Positions 1 to 8,235 of a stretch of 64,000 nt of DNA are shown here, in pieces. Origin of the DNA: DATHZQ01 sp965216945 (GTDB lineage: Bacteria; Actinomycetota; Acidimicrobiia; Spongiisociales; UBA5794); NCBI GenBank assembly GCA_965216945.1, contig CBDCGU010000003.1, forward strand, positions 682,001 through 746,000, read 5' to 3'. Each line of letters opens with the position of its first letter. The first letter of the stretch is position 1. The position numbers and the translations under genes were made by a program. The notes under the pieces were generated by a model. That model did not search any database, was not told where the DNA came from, and worked only from the letters and a program-made list of their open reading frames with translations.

Positions 1-227
1 GAGTTTGTGTCGTGCGGCTGCGCCGCCCCGTGTCCCTGGTGGGGTGCACCGCACGGGTCGCTGCACCCCACATCGAGGGGGTTCCGCGGAGCACCACCAA
101 GGACCATTTCGATCGAGGCAGGCCTCGATCGAGTTTGTGTCGTGCGGCTGCGCCGCCCCGTGTCCCTGGTGGGATGCACCCCACAGGTCACTGCACCCCA
201 CATCGAGGGGGTTCCGCGGAGCTCCAC
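1..227. repeat. Direct repeat pair, 130-bp period
   Basis: Bases 1-97 recur at 131-227 with five substitutions. The copies are separated by a short spacer that contains an 11-bp perfect inverted repeat (TCGATCGAGGC at 109-119, GCCTCGATCGA at 122-132). Each copy holds its own stem-loops: GCGGC/GCCGC early on, and GTGGGGTGCA (39-48) pairing with TGCACCCCAC (62-71). In the second copy this last stem carries one mismatch. No coding sequence is convincing here; open frames exist in three phases because the repeat lacks stops. The first copy begins at the window edge, so more copies may lie outside. Confidence 0.85.
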
Positions 228-281
228 CCCCTCGAGCACCCCGGCACCCGCCCCGAAACTCACGCGGATCGAGCGAGATAG

Positions 282-475
282 GGCGACGAGCGGAGCGATG
301 TCGCCAGGAGGGGGTTGTTTGAAGGGGGAAGCTCCGCGCCTCCCCCTTCAATCTTCGTTCGGTGGCTTTGCCGCCGAACGAAGCAGGGAATCGACGGCCC
401 GAGGGGCCGACGAATGAACTCGCCCGAAGCCTGCTTCGGGCGACAACTCGACCCCGAGCATTCGCTCGGGGTCGA
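282..475. repeat. Array of six consecutive hairpins
   Basis: Six inverted repeats follow each other with almost no spacer: 282-287/300-305, 319-328/342-351, 353-366/370-383 (one G-U pair), 395-400/404-409, 421-430/433-442 and 448-459/464-475. Stems are 6 to 14 bp, and the stem sequences differ, so this is an array of structures and not of one sequence. The array ends 10 bp from the stop codon of the exporter gene transcribed toward it, so it probably includes that operon's terminator. One hairpin would suffice for that. No gene is visible in it. Confidence 0.8.
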
Positions 476-485
476 AACAAACCAA

Positions 486-2258
486 CTACGCGACGCCGCG
501 CTCCCAGACTTCGACCAGCTCGCGGTAGGCCTCGCTGGTGGCGGCGAGCTCGGTGTGGGAACCGTCGGCGATGATGCGCCCGGCGTCGACCATGACCACC
601 CGATCGGCACGTTCGGCGCTGCGGAGGCGGTGGGCGATCACCACTGCGGTTCGCCCCGCCAGCAGGACGCGCAACGCTCCCTCCACCTGCACCTCGGTCT
701 CCGGGTCGAGATTCGAAGTTGCCTCGTCGAGCACGACGACGGCCGGATCGGCGAGAAATGCCCGGCCCAGGGCAACGAGCTGCCGCTCACCCGCCGAGAA
801 GCGGCTGCCCCGCTCCCGCACCTCGGTGTCGAGACCTTCGGGCAGGGAGCGAACCCAGTCGTCGATGCCCATGGCCCGGCACACGTCCCAGATCGCCTGA
901 TCGTCGGCCCCGGGCTTGGCGTAGCGGAAGTTGTCCCGCAACGTGCCGTCGAACAGAAACCCGTCCTGAGGGATGAGGGCGATGGCCCGGGCGCGCGCGG
1001 CGAATGAGACGTCACGAAGGTCGCTCCCGTCGATGGTGACCGCTCCCCGGTTGGGGTCGTAGAAGCGAAGCAGGAGCTTGGCGACGGTCGATTTGCCGGC
1101 GCCGGTCTCGCCCACCACCGCCAGCCGCTGGCCGGGGGGCACATCCAGCGTGAAGCTCTCGAGCACGACATCGTCGCCGTATCCGAACGTCACGCCGTCG
1201 AGGGCGAGGGCACCCTCGACCGGCTCCTGCAGCTCGACCGCGCCGGACCGTTCCTGCACCTTGGGCACGACATCGAGCAACTGGAACAGCTTCGCCAGAG
1301 CTGCCAACGATGCCTGCGCCAGGTTGTAGACCGTCGCCAGGTTGACGATCGGCTCGAAGAACCAGTTGAGGTAGAGCATGAACGCGACCAGCGACCCGAA
1401 CGAGAGGTCGCCGGCAATCACTCGACTCCCGCCGAGCAGCAGTACCACTCCCATCCCGATCGTGCGCAGGAAGTTGATCGCCGGGAAGTACCAGGAGATG
1501 GCTCGCGCCGCCGCCATGTTGGCCTCGAAGTACGTCTCGTTGATGGCCGAGAAGTTGGACGCCTGGTTCGATTCCTGAGTGAACGCCTGCACGACCCGCA
1601 CCCCGGTGATGCCCTCCTGCAGGCTCGCCAGCACCCGGCCGATGGATTCCCTCACCTGCTGGTACGCACGGGACACATGCCGTTGGAAGAGCACCGAGAT
1701 CACCACGACGACGGCGATCACGCCGAAAACGGCCAGGGCGAGCTGGAGGTCGAGGAGGAGCATCGCCACCGCGACCCCCATCGTGGTCAGCAGGTTGGTG
1801 AGGGCCAGCACGGCTCCCTGGTTGACGAACTCTGTGATCGATTCGATGTCGGACGTCATGCGGGAAACGAGCACACCGGTCTTGGCGCCGTCGTAGAAGG
1901 CCATGTCGAGCCGGGTGAGGTGGGCGAAGACGCGCGAACGCAGCTCGAGCAGGAACCGCTCTCCAACGTTGGCGATGGCGTACTGCGAGACACGTTGTGC
2001 CCAGTACTGCAGCGCGAGGAGCGCCAGGTAGACGATCGCAGCGGTTGCGATGGCACGCTTGTCGCCGGCTGCTATGCCATCGTCGATACCCGAACCAACC
2101 ACGAGTGGCCCCAACAGGCGTGCCACCGTGGCAATCACGGTCACGAAGAAGGCCCACAGCGCAGCCGCTCGCAGATGCTTGCCGAGCCGTGCGGCGCGCC
2201 CGAGGAGCCCTTTGGTGTCGTCGATCTCGTAGTCGCCGCCGTACCGCATGTACCTCAT
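486..2258 (-). CDS. ABC exporter half-transporter, subunit with complete Walker B
   Basis: A 590-residue protein with an N-terminal six-helix exporter membrane domain (about residues 30-310) and a C-terminal ATPase. The Walker A is GETGAGKST, the Walker B ends LDEATSNLD with the catalytic Glu, and the switch His lies in VIAHRL. Its signature is FSAGE, not LSGGQ. The start ATG overlaps the stop of the upstream half-transporter by 4 nt, so the two are probably co-translated and form a heterodimer. Its non-canonical signature complements the degenerate Walker B of the partner, as in TM287/288-type exporters (family knowledge). The substrate cannot be read from sequence; drug, lipid or peptide export are all possible. 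Confidence 0.9.
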   Translation of the reverse strand: MRYMRYGGDYEIDDTKGLLGRAARLGKHLRAAALWAFFVTVIATVARLLGPLVVGSGIDDGIAAGDKRAIATAAIVYLALLALQYWAQRVSQYAIANVGERFLLELRSRVFAHLTRLDMAFYDGAKTGVLVSRMTSDIESITEFVNQGAVLALTNLLTTMGVAVAMLLLDLQLALAVFGVIAVVVVISVLFQRHVSRAYQQVRESIGRVLASLQEGITGVRVVQAFTQESNQASNFSAINETYFEANMAAARAISWYFPAINFLRTIGMGVVLLLGGSRVIAGDLSFGSLVAFMLYLNWFFEPIVNLATVYNLAQASLAALAKLFQLLDVVPKVQERSGAVELQEPVEGALALDGVTFGYGDDVVLESFTLDVPPGQRLAVVGETGAGKSTVAKLLLRFYDPNRGAVTIDGSDLRDVSFAARARAIALIPQDGFLFDGTLRDNFRYAKPGADDQAIWDVCRAMGIDDWVRSLPEGLDTEVRERGSRFSAGERQLVALGRAFLADPAVVVLDEATSNLDPETEVQVEGALRVLLAGRTAVVIAHRLRSAERADRVVMVDAGRIIADGSHTELAATSEAYRELVEVWERGVA

Positions 2259-4102
2259 CGCGGTGCTCCCTGTGCCGTGGTGCGCTCGTCGCCGTGTTCG
2301 GTGCGCGCCAGGACCTCGGCGTAGCGGGGCACATCGTCGAGGAGGTGGCGATGCGGCCCGACTGCTGCGATACGGCCCTCATCCAGGAACACGACCTCGT
2401 CGACCAGAGCCAGCGTCGACGTGCGGTGGGCCACGATGACCGTCGTCCGTCCCGCCATGACTTGCCGCAGCGCATCTTGGATCTCCGCTTCGACGATCGC
2501 ATCGACCGAGGATGTCGCATCGTCGAGGATCAGTACCCGGGGATCCCGCAGCACGGCCCGGGCAAGGGCAACCCGCTGCCGCTGTCCCCCCGACAGGCTG
2601 AATCCGCGCTCCCCGACGACCGTTGCGTATCCATCGGGAAGCGCACAGATGAATTCGTGGGCACGGGCCAGCCGTGCGGCGGCGCGCACCTGCTCGTCCG
2701 TAGCGTCGGGAGCCCCGAGTGCGATGTTGTCTCGCACCGACGCAGAGAAGAGAAAGGTCTCCTGGAACACCACCGCCACCTCGTTGCGCAGTTGCTCCAG
2801 CGGAACGCACCGCACGTCGACCCCGTCGACCGACACCTCGCCGGCGGTGACATCGAGGAACCGGGGGATCAGGTATGCCAGCGTGGACTTGCCGGCGCCT
2901 GTGGAGCCGACGAGAGCGACGGACGTCCCACCGGGGATGACGAGGTCCACGCCGGACAGCACCTCCTCTCCGTCGGGATAGCCGAAGTGCACACCGGAGA
3001 ACTCGATCTCCCCCGGGCCGGTCTTGAGCCGCTCCGGATGTCGCGGATCCGCCGGGTCCGGCTCGGTGCCGAGCAATTCGCGTACACGAGTGGCTGCTGC
3101 CGCCGCCCGCGGCAAGTTGGCGAAGAACCACCCCGTGATCCGCGTTGGCAGGATCATGACGGCGAGGTACTGGGTGAACGCCACGAACTCACCGAGGGTG
3201 ATCGCCCCATCGACCACCCTGAACCCGCCGAGCCACAGCACGGCGACGGTACCGGCCGACGGGATCAACTCGAACAGCGGGCTGAAGACCGAGGAGATCC
3301 GGGCCAGACTCAGCGTGCGGTCGTAGATGCGATCAGCCGTGGCGTCGAGCCTGGCCTGCTCTTGCCGCTCCTGGCCATAGGCCTTGACCACTTGGATCCC
3401 ACCGACCGCCTCCTCCACGACCTGGCTGAGATCGGCGAGCCGCTCCTGGATCTCGAACGACAGCCCGATCGACCGTTTGGCGTACGCGTTGGCTGCGAGG
3501 AAGAGAGCCGGGATGGTCAGGGCCGCCACCGCCCCCAGCACCGGATCGATGATCACCAGCACGGCGATGACGGCGATGAACATCCCGATGTTGGCGACCG
3601 TGATCGGCAGCATCGCAAAGATGAGACGGACCTGCGACAGGTCGGACGAGGCCCGTGACATGAGCTGGCCGGTGGGTGTCTCGTCGTGGAAGCTGAAGCC
3701 GAGCAGCTGCATGTGACGGAACATCCGATTGCGCAGATCCGCCTCGGCCCGGTAGGACAACCGAAAACCGAAATAGCGACGCATTCCCACCCCGAGCGCC
3801 TGGACGAATCCCGCTCCGATCAGCACAGCCGCCAGCGGCACGAGCAGATCGTTGCGCCCCTCCCGGATCGCATCGTCGATGATCACCGCGATGATGTAGG
3901 GGATGGCGACGACGAGCCCCATCCACACCAAGGCACCCGCAATCGAGCGCAGCGAATCAGCCCGGTATTGCAACAGCGTTCTGCCCAGCAGACCCAGCCC
4001 GGAGCGCACCTGTGGGCTGCGCAGCCCCGCTGAGTCGTTGGACGCCATCAGCGGAGCGTAGGACGCCGTCACGATCTCCGAGCCGGAGAAGGTCCCCGAC
4101 AT
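2255..4102 (-). CDS. ABC exporter half-transporter, subunit with degenerate Walker B
   Basis: This 615-residue exporter subunit has an N-terminal membrane domain and a C-terminal ATPase with Walker A GSTGAGKST, a canonical signature LSGGQRQ, and Walker B LILDDATSS. Asp replaces the catalytic Glu in that last motif. In heterodimeric exporters this pattern marks the subunit that contributes the non-hydrolysing site. The open frame continues upstream to 4603, but that part runs antisense to the lipoprotein gene. I therefore start at ATG 4102; GTG 4072 and ATG 4048 are alternatives, and no start has a strong ribosome site. The 3' end overlaps the next gene by 4 nt. The divergent lipoprotein gene begins 33 bp away. 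Confidence 0.88.
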   Translation of the reverse strand: MSGTFSGSEIVTASYAPLMASNDSAGLRSPQVRSGLGLLGRTLLQYRADSLRSIAGALVWMGLVVAIPYIIAVIIDDAIREGRNDLLVPLAAVLIGAGFVQALGVGMRRYFGFRLSYRAEADLRNRMFRHMQLLGFSFHDETPTGQLMSRASSDLSQVRLIFAMLPITVANIGMFIAVIAVLVIIDPVLGAVAALTIPALFLAANAYAKRSIGLSFEIQERLADLSQVVEEAVGGIQVVKAYGQERQEQARLDATADRIYDRTLSLARISSVFSPLFELIPSAGTVAVLWLGGFRVVDGAITLGEFVAFTQYLAVMILPTRITGWFFANLPRAAAAATRVRELLGTEPDPADPRHPERLKTGPGEIEFSGVHFGYPDGEEVLSGVDLVIPGGTSVALVGSTGAGKSTLAYLIPRFLDVTAGEVSVDGVDVRCVPLEQLRNEVAVVFQETFLFSASVRDNIALGAPDATDEQVRAAARLARAHEFICALPDGYATVVGERGFSLSGGQRQRVALARAVLRDPRVLILDDATSSVDAIVEAEIQDALRQVMAGRTTVIVAHRTSTLALVDEVVFLDEGRIAAVGPHRHLLDDVPRYAEVLARTEHGDERTTAQGAPR

Positions 4103-4118
4103 GGGTCCGCACGGCCCG

Positions 4119-4124
4119 TACACT
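4119..4124 (+). promoter_or_regulatory. Candidate -10 element for the propeller lipoprotein
   Basis: TACACT fits TANNNT and lies 11 nt before ATG 4136, which would give a leader of only about 4-5 nt. No Shine-Dalgarno sequence precedes that ATG. Confidence 0.4.
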
Positions 4125-4135
4125 CGACCGCTCCC

Positions 4136-5659
4136 ATGCGCACCACCCACGCCTTCGTCTCGCTCGTCGCCCTGGTGCTCCTCGCCGCGGCCTGCTCGCT
4201 CGGGGACGACGCAGGATCGGCCGACACCACCGCCGCACCGCTCACGACCCTTGCGTCGGCAGCCGGCGATGTCCCAACCTCCGGCCCGGCGACAACGACC
4301 ACCACCTCGTCTACGACCACGACCACCACCGAGCCGCCCATCATCGGCGCTCCCCACGGCAGCGTGACCGGTCTCACGATGTTCCGCGGCAACCCCAGCC
4401 GCACCTACTACGGCGACGGGAGCATCCCCATCGATCTCGACGTACTCTGGCGGTTCCCCGATGCTCCGATGTGCGGGATCTCGGCCGTCGGGGGCGAGCA
4501 GAAGCAGTGGTGCGGCAGCGGTTGGACCGGGCAGCCGGTGGTGTGGGAGCGACCCGACGGGGTCACCGAGGTCATCTTCGGTGCCTACGACAAGCAGATC
4601 CACTTTCTCGACGCCGCCACCGGCGAACGGACAAGACCGGACTTCCCGATGGGTGACATCATCAAAGGATCGGTCACCCTCGACCCGGATGGGTACCCGC
4701 TTCTGTACAGCGGATCACGGGATCCCGACTTCAAGATCATCGCTCTCGACCGCGACGTGCCCACGCTGCTGTGGACCCTCAACGCGTCGGGAGTTCCCGG
4801 CATGTGGAACAACGACTGGGATTCCAACCCCGCGATCGTGGACGGAGTCATGTACCAAGGCGGCGAGAACAGCTGGTGGTATGCCGTCGAACTGAATCGC
4901 GACCACGACGAGAACGGTCTCGTCACCGTGGACCCGGAGATCGTCTTCGACACGCCGGCTTTCAGCGATCAGACCGTGGCTGCGGTGGGACGGCAGCAGT
5001 CGGTCGAGAACTCGACCGCGATCTTCCAAGACCGCGCCTACTTCGCCAACTCTGCGGGCCGCGTGGTGGGTGTCGACATCGAGCCGCTGCCAGACGGCGA
5101 AGCAAGCATCGTGTTCGACTACTGGGTGGGCGACGACGTCGATGCGACCATCGTCATCGACGATGCGGGAGACATCTACGTGTCCGCCGAAGTCGACCAC
5201 GCCACCCGGCGCGCCGGCGAGATCGGTCAGCTGGTGAAGCTCGACCCCGACTCGCCCCACGATCCCGTGGTGTGGGGTGTGCCCGTTCCCTCGCGCAACG
5301 GTCTCGACGGGGGCATCTGGGCCACACCGGCGCTCGTCGACGACGTGTTGTTCGTCCCCACGAATCCGGGTGACCTGCTTGCCGTCGACATCGCAACCGG
5401 CGAGATCGTCTGGAGCGACGACATCGGTGCTCATGCCTGGTCTTCCCCCGTCCATGTCGACGGCCGGCTCCTCATTGCCGTCAACTGCGACACTGCCGCC
5501 GCGCTGCGGGTCTACGACGTCGCAGACCCGCGAGATCCTGCCATCCTGTCCGAAGTGAGCTTCTCCGGGGGATGTATCGAGTCGACGCCCGCCGTCTGGG
5601 GTGGCCACGTGTTCGTCGGATCGCGTGATGGCTTCTTCTACGCCCTCGGAGAACGGTGA
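4136..5659 (+). CDS. PQQ-type beta-propeller lipoprotein
   Basis: A 507-residue secreted lipoprotein. The signal peptide ends in LLAAAC with the lipidated Cys at residue 20, followed by a Thr/Ser-rich linker to about residue 65. The rest is a repeated beta-strand pattern with turns such as VYQGGEN, VFVGSRDG and VFVPTNPGD, typical of PQQ/quinoprotein-like eight-bladed propellers. There is no clear quinone-dependent dehydrogenase active site, so a binding or scaffold role is as likely as an enzyme. The stop codon overlaps the ATG of the next gene (TGATG), so the two are translationally coupled. Confidence 0.8.
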   Translation: MRTTHAFVSLVALVLLAAACSLGDDAGSADTTAAPLTTLASAAGDVPTSGPATTTTTSSTTTTTTEPPIIGAPHGSVTGLTMFRGNPSRTYYGDGSIPIDLDVLWRFPDAPMCGISAVGGEQKQWCGSGWTGQPVVWERPDGVTEVIFGAYDKQIHFLDAATGERTRPDFPMGDIIKGSVTLDPDGYPLLYSGSRDPDFKIIALDRDVPTLLWTLNASGVPGMWNNDWDSNPAIVDGVMYQGGENSWWYAVELNRDHDENGLVTVDPEIVFDTPAFSDQTVAAVGRQQSVENSTAIFQDRAYFANSAGRVVGVDIEPLPDGEASIVFDYWVGDDVDATIVIDDAGDIYVSAEVDHATRRAGEIGQLVKLDPDSPHDPVVWGVPVPSRNGLDGGIWATPALVDDVLFVPTNPGDLLAVDIATGEIVWSDDIGAHAWSSPVHVDGRLLIAVNCDTAAALRVYDVADPRDPAILSEVSFSGGCIESTPAVWGGHVFVGSRDGFFYALGER

Positions 5660-6600
5660 TGCGGGGCTTCCTCCTGAAGGCGGGCATGGCGCTCGGCATC
5701 GTTGCACTGGTCGGGACCGTGGCCGGAACCTTTGGTGATGTGTGGTGGGTGTTCGACCTGGCTTCGAACTTCCGCCTGCAATATGCGCTCGCTGCCGGCG
5801 CCGCCGCCATCACCGTCCTTGCGCTGCGCCAGCCGCTCATTGGCATCGCCTTTGGCATCGTGACGCTGTTCAACGCTACGTTGATCGCTCCGCTCTATGC
5901 AACGGAACCGCCACCGGCCGCCGGAGAGGCACGGTTGGAGATCGTGAGCTCCAACATGCAGACCCACAACTCCCGGCAGCAGATCAACTGGATGATCGAC
6001 ACGGAACCCGATCTGATCTTCCTCTTCGAGTCGTCGCGCCAGGTCGAGGACCTTCTGCGCAGCGCAGATCTCGGTTATGAGGTCACGAGCGGCATCGATC
6101 CGGACAATGCCTTCGGAGTGTCCATCCTCAGCAAAGGACCGGTTCAGTTCGAGGCCTTGCCCTCCTCGCGTGATGGCGGGGACGCCGTGCGGCTGCAGGC
6201 GCAAATCGGTGACCAGACGATCGTGATCTATGCGATCCATCCGCCCAGCCCGAGCAACCCGGTGCGGTCGGAGTCCCGGGACAAGCTGCTGGAGCGGATC
6301 GGGCGGGCGGCAGCCGAAGAGGAGCTCCCGGTGGTCGTGGTCGGCGACTTCAACGCAACCCCGTGGTCGGCTGGTTTCCGGAAGCTGGTCGAACCGGCTC
6401 GGTTGCTCAACTCGCAGGAAGGATTCGGCTACGGCGCAACGTGGCACGCCAATCTCCCGCCGTTCATGGGAGTCCCCCTCGACCATCTCGTCCACAGCGA
6501 TGAGTTGACGACGGTCGATCGTGAGGTGGGTCCGTCGGCCGGACCCGACCACCGGCCGATCAGAGTGGTGCTCGCGATCGCTCCGGATGGCGCTGCTTGA
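5659..6600 (+). CDS. Membrane-anchored endonuclease/exonuclease/phosphatase family protein
   Basis: This is a 313-residue protein. Three hydrophobic segments (about 5-23, 40-56, 60-78) precede a domain of the DNase I-like metal-dependent hydrolase superfamily. Diagnostic motifs are SSNMQTHN with Asn99, the metal-binding Glu in FLFESS (Glu124), AIHPPSP with the catalytic-type His, VVGDFNATPWS, and the C-terminal GPDHRPI. The topology places the hydrolase outside or at the membrane. Substrates in the family range from nucleic acids to phospholipids, and none can be chosen here. I start at ATG 5659 and not GTG 5656 because GGAG lies 7 nt upstream of 5659. The gene is coupled to the propeller lipoprotein before it. 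Confidence 0.82.
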   Translation: MRGFLLKAGMALGIVALVGTVAGTFGDVWWVFDLASNFRLQYALAAGAAAITVLALRQPLIGIAFGIVTLFNATLIAPLYATEPPPAAGEARLEIVSSNMQTHNSRQQINWMIDTEPDLIFLFESSRQVEDLLRSADLGYEVTSGIDPDNAFGVSILSKGPVQFEALPSSRDGGDAVRLQAQIGDQTIVIYAIHPPSPSNPVRSESRDKLLERIGRAAAEEELPVVVVGDFNATPWSAGFRKLVEPARLLNSQEGFGYGATWHANLPPFMGVPLDHLVHSDELTTVDREVGPSAGPDHRPIRVVLAIAPDGAA

Positions 6601-6631
6601 CCCGGCCGACGATGGGCCTCCGCGGCGTTCT

Positions 6632-6650
6632 CAGAATCCTCTTAAGGTCG
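6632..6650. promoter_or_regulatory. Possible response-regulator site upstream of the htrA block
   Basis: The region 6633-6650 reads GAATCCTCTTAAGGTCGG. It resembles the AATTCTCAAGG/AATCCTTAAGG repeats found in front of the two-component system at 35755-35787. It lies about 30 bp before the small zinc-finger gene and 265 bp before htrA. The link is by similarity only. Confidence 0.3.
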
Positions 6651-6679
6651 GTTTACGGGTCCTTTACACCCGATGACGC

Positions 6680-6889
6680 ATGCTGCGCCGTATGAGTGAT
6701 ACAACACTGGTCGGGCGGAAGCTCACCGGGAAGCGCCGTCGTCCCAAGGCGATCGATGGTGTCCGCATCTGCGCCAGCTCGGAATGCACGACCCGGCTGT
6801 CTCGTTACAACCGCAAGGGAACTTGCCACTTGCACAGCCCAATCAAGTTCCCCAGGGTCCGTGGCCGCGAGGCTCCAGCCGAGGCCTGA
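6680..6889 (+). CDS. Small zinc-finger-like basic protein
   Basis: This 69-residue basic protein contains Cys-x4-Cys-x12-Cys-x2-His, within CASSEC and RYNRKGTCHLH, which looks like a compact metal-binding finger. Short actinobacterial proteins with a conserved RYNR-G-C-H core are known but uncharacterised. It is probably a nucleic-acid-binding or regulatory protein; this is inference. ATG 6692 (MSDTT) is an alternative start four codons in, and neither start has a good ribosome site. It lies 25 bp upstream of htrA on the same strand, so the two may share a transcript. Confidence 0.6.
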   Translation: MLRRMSDTTLVGRKLTGKRRRPKAIDGVRICASSECTTRLSRYNRKGTCHLHSPIKFPRVRGREAPAEA

Positions 6890-6914
6890 TCCGCCCTACC
6901 CAGGAAGGCGCACG

Positions 6915-8195
6915 ATGCAACCAACCGACTCCACGACGCCGCAGCGTCTCATCGGCACCGGCAGCCGCGAGCCCGGTTGGAGCCGCCTTCCCGAGGAGCC
7001 TCCCGTCGACGGCTCCCCCGAGTCCACACCACGGGTGCGGCCGATCGCACCTCCCGCGTCGGCCGCACCCCTACCTCCGTCCCCGGCCAAGCCACGGGGC
7101 TGGTGGCAGTTGCTGCTGGCTGCGGTGCTCGGAGCAGGTCTCGCACTCGCCGGCTTCCTCGTGCTCGACACCGACCCTGAGACGGCCGCACCTCAGGAGG
7201 TTGCGGCTCCGGCTCTCGTCGACCCGGAGCCGGCGAATACCGCACCCCTGACCCCGTCACCCCAGGTCGAGCTCCAGAGCGCCGACGCCGTTGCCATCGG
7301 GAACAAGGTGATTCCTTCCATCGTGACCGTCGAAGTGGGCGCCGACGCCGGCGAGGGGCTCAACCTCACCGGTTCGGGTTCCGGCGTCATCCTCGATGCC
7401 TCCGGGCACATCGTCACCAACGACCACGTCATCGCGGCTGGGAACCAGTATCAGGTCGTACTGTCCGACGGCCGCACCACGTACGACGCGGAACTGATCG
7501 GGACCGACCCGCTGACCGACCTCGCCGTCTTGAAGATCGAAGCCCCCAACCTCACCCCGGTCGAACTGGGTTCGACGGAGACCCTCAATGTCGGCGACAC
7601 CGCCGTCGCCGTCGGGAGCCCATTGGGTTTGGAAGGCGGGCCCTCTCTCACGGTGGGCGTGGTCTCGGCATTCGGCCGGCAGGTCACGGTCTCCTCCGAC
7701 GACACGCTCTATGGAATGCTGCAAACGGATGCGCCCATCACCCAGGGATCGAGCGGAGGCGCTCTCGTAGACGGTCTGGGACGGCTCATCGGCATCACCA
7801 CGGCTGTTGGCGTCAGCGACGTCGGCGTTGAGGGGATTGGCTTCGCCACGCCCGTCGAGTTGATGCAGCGGGTGACCGACGAGCTGATCGCCACGGGCGA
7901 TGTCGGCCACGCGTTCCTCGGCATCTTCGGCGGCACCAGTTTCTCGACGACGTCGAGCGGTGCCCGGGTCGCCGCCGGGGTCGAGGTCGCATCGGTCGAG
8001 CCAGACACGGGCGCCGCCGCCGGGGGGCTGCAGGCAGGTGACCTCATCACAGCGATCGACGGGCTGCCGGTCACCACGATGGACGACCTCGTCATCGCCC
8101 TGCGCTACATGACCGCGGGCGACGACGTGACGCTCACGATCTCGAACGACGCCGGGTCGTCGACGCTGCAGATCACACTCGGCGAACGCCGGTAG
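6915..8195 (+). CDS. HtrA/DegP-family membrane-anchored serine protease with PDZ domain
   Basis: A 426-residue protein: a Pro-rich cytoplasmic N-terminus (1-60), one membrane helix (about 63-84), a trypsin-like domain (about 125-325) and a C-terminal PDZ domain (about 335-424). The catalytic triad is His171 (TNDHV), Asp202 (TDLAV) and Ser280. The serine motif is GSSGG where most HtrA proteins have GNSGG. It is expected to degrade misfolded proteins outside the membrane. I chose ATG 6915 because AGGAAGG precedes it; the upstream open frame overlaps the small zinc-finger gene. A motif resembling the site at the two-component system lies upstream (6632-6650). In Mycobacterium tuberculosis the MprAB system controls the HtrA-like PepD, so such a link is plausible. 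Confidence 0.9.
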   Translation: MQPTDSTTPQRLIGTGSREPGWSRLPEEPPVDGSPESTPRVRPIAPPASAAPLPPSPAKPRGWWQLLLAAVLGAGLALAGFLVLDTDPETAAPQEVAAPALVDPEPANTAPLTPSPQVELQSADAVAIGNKVIPSIVTVEVGADAGEGLNLTGSGSGVILDASGHIVTNDHVIAAGNQYQVVLSDGRTTYDAELIGTDPLTDLAVLKIEAPNLTPVELGSTETLNVGDTAVAVGSPLGLEGGPSLTVGVVSAFGRQVTVSSDDTLYGMLQTDAPITQGSSGGALVDGLGRLIGITTAVGVSDVGVEGIGFATPVELMQRVTDELIATGDVGHAFLGIFGGTSFSTTSSGARVAAGVEVASVEPDTGAAAGGLQAGDLITAIDGLPVTTMDDLVIALRYMTAGDDVTLTISNDAGSSTLQITLGERR

Positions 8196-8223
8196 CGGCG
8201 CCGGCACACCCGGCACCGACCGG

Positions 8224-8229
8224 TACGCT
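8224..8229 (+). promoter_or_regulatory. -10 element placing the M3 peptidase mRNA start at its ATG
   Basis: TACGCT is followed by six bases and then ATG 8236, which predicts a leaderless transcript. There is no ribosome site upstream of this ATG. Confidence 0.55.
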
Positions 8230-8235
8230 GGCCGG

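Noticed and set aside
1..485. Short reading frames of 60-136 codons in the repeat region.
   Set aside because: They occur in several phases of the same repeat, with no ribosome sites and no recognisable motifs.
2255..4603. N-terminal extension of the second exporter subunit to 4603.
   Set aside because: The extension is antisense to the propeller lipoprotein and has a composition unlike protein. The exporter domain begins after 4102.
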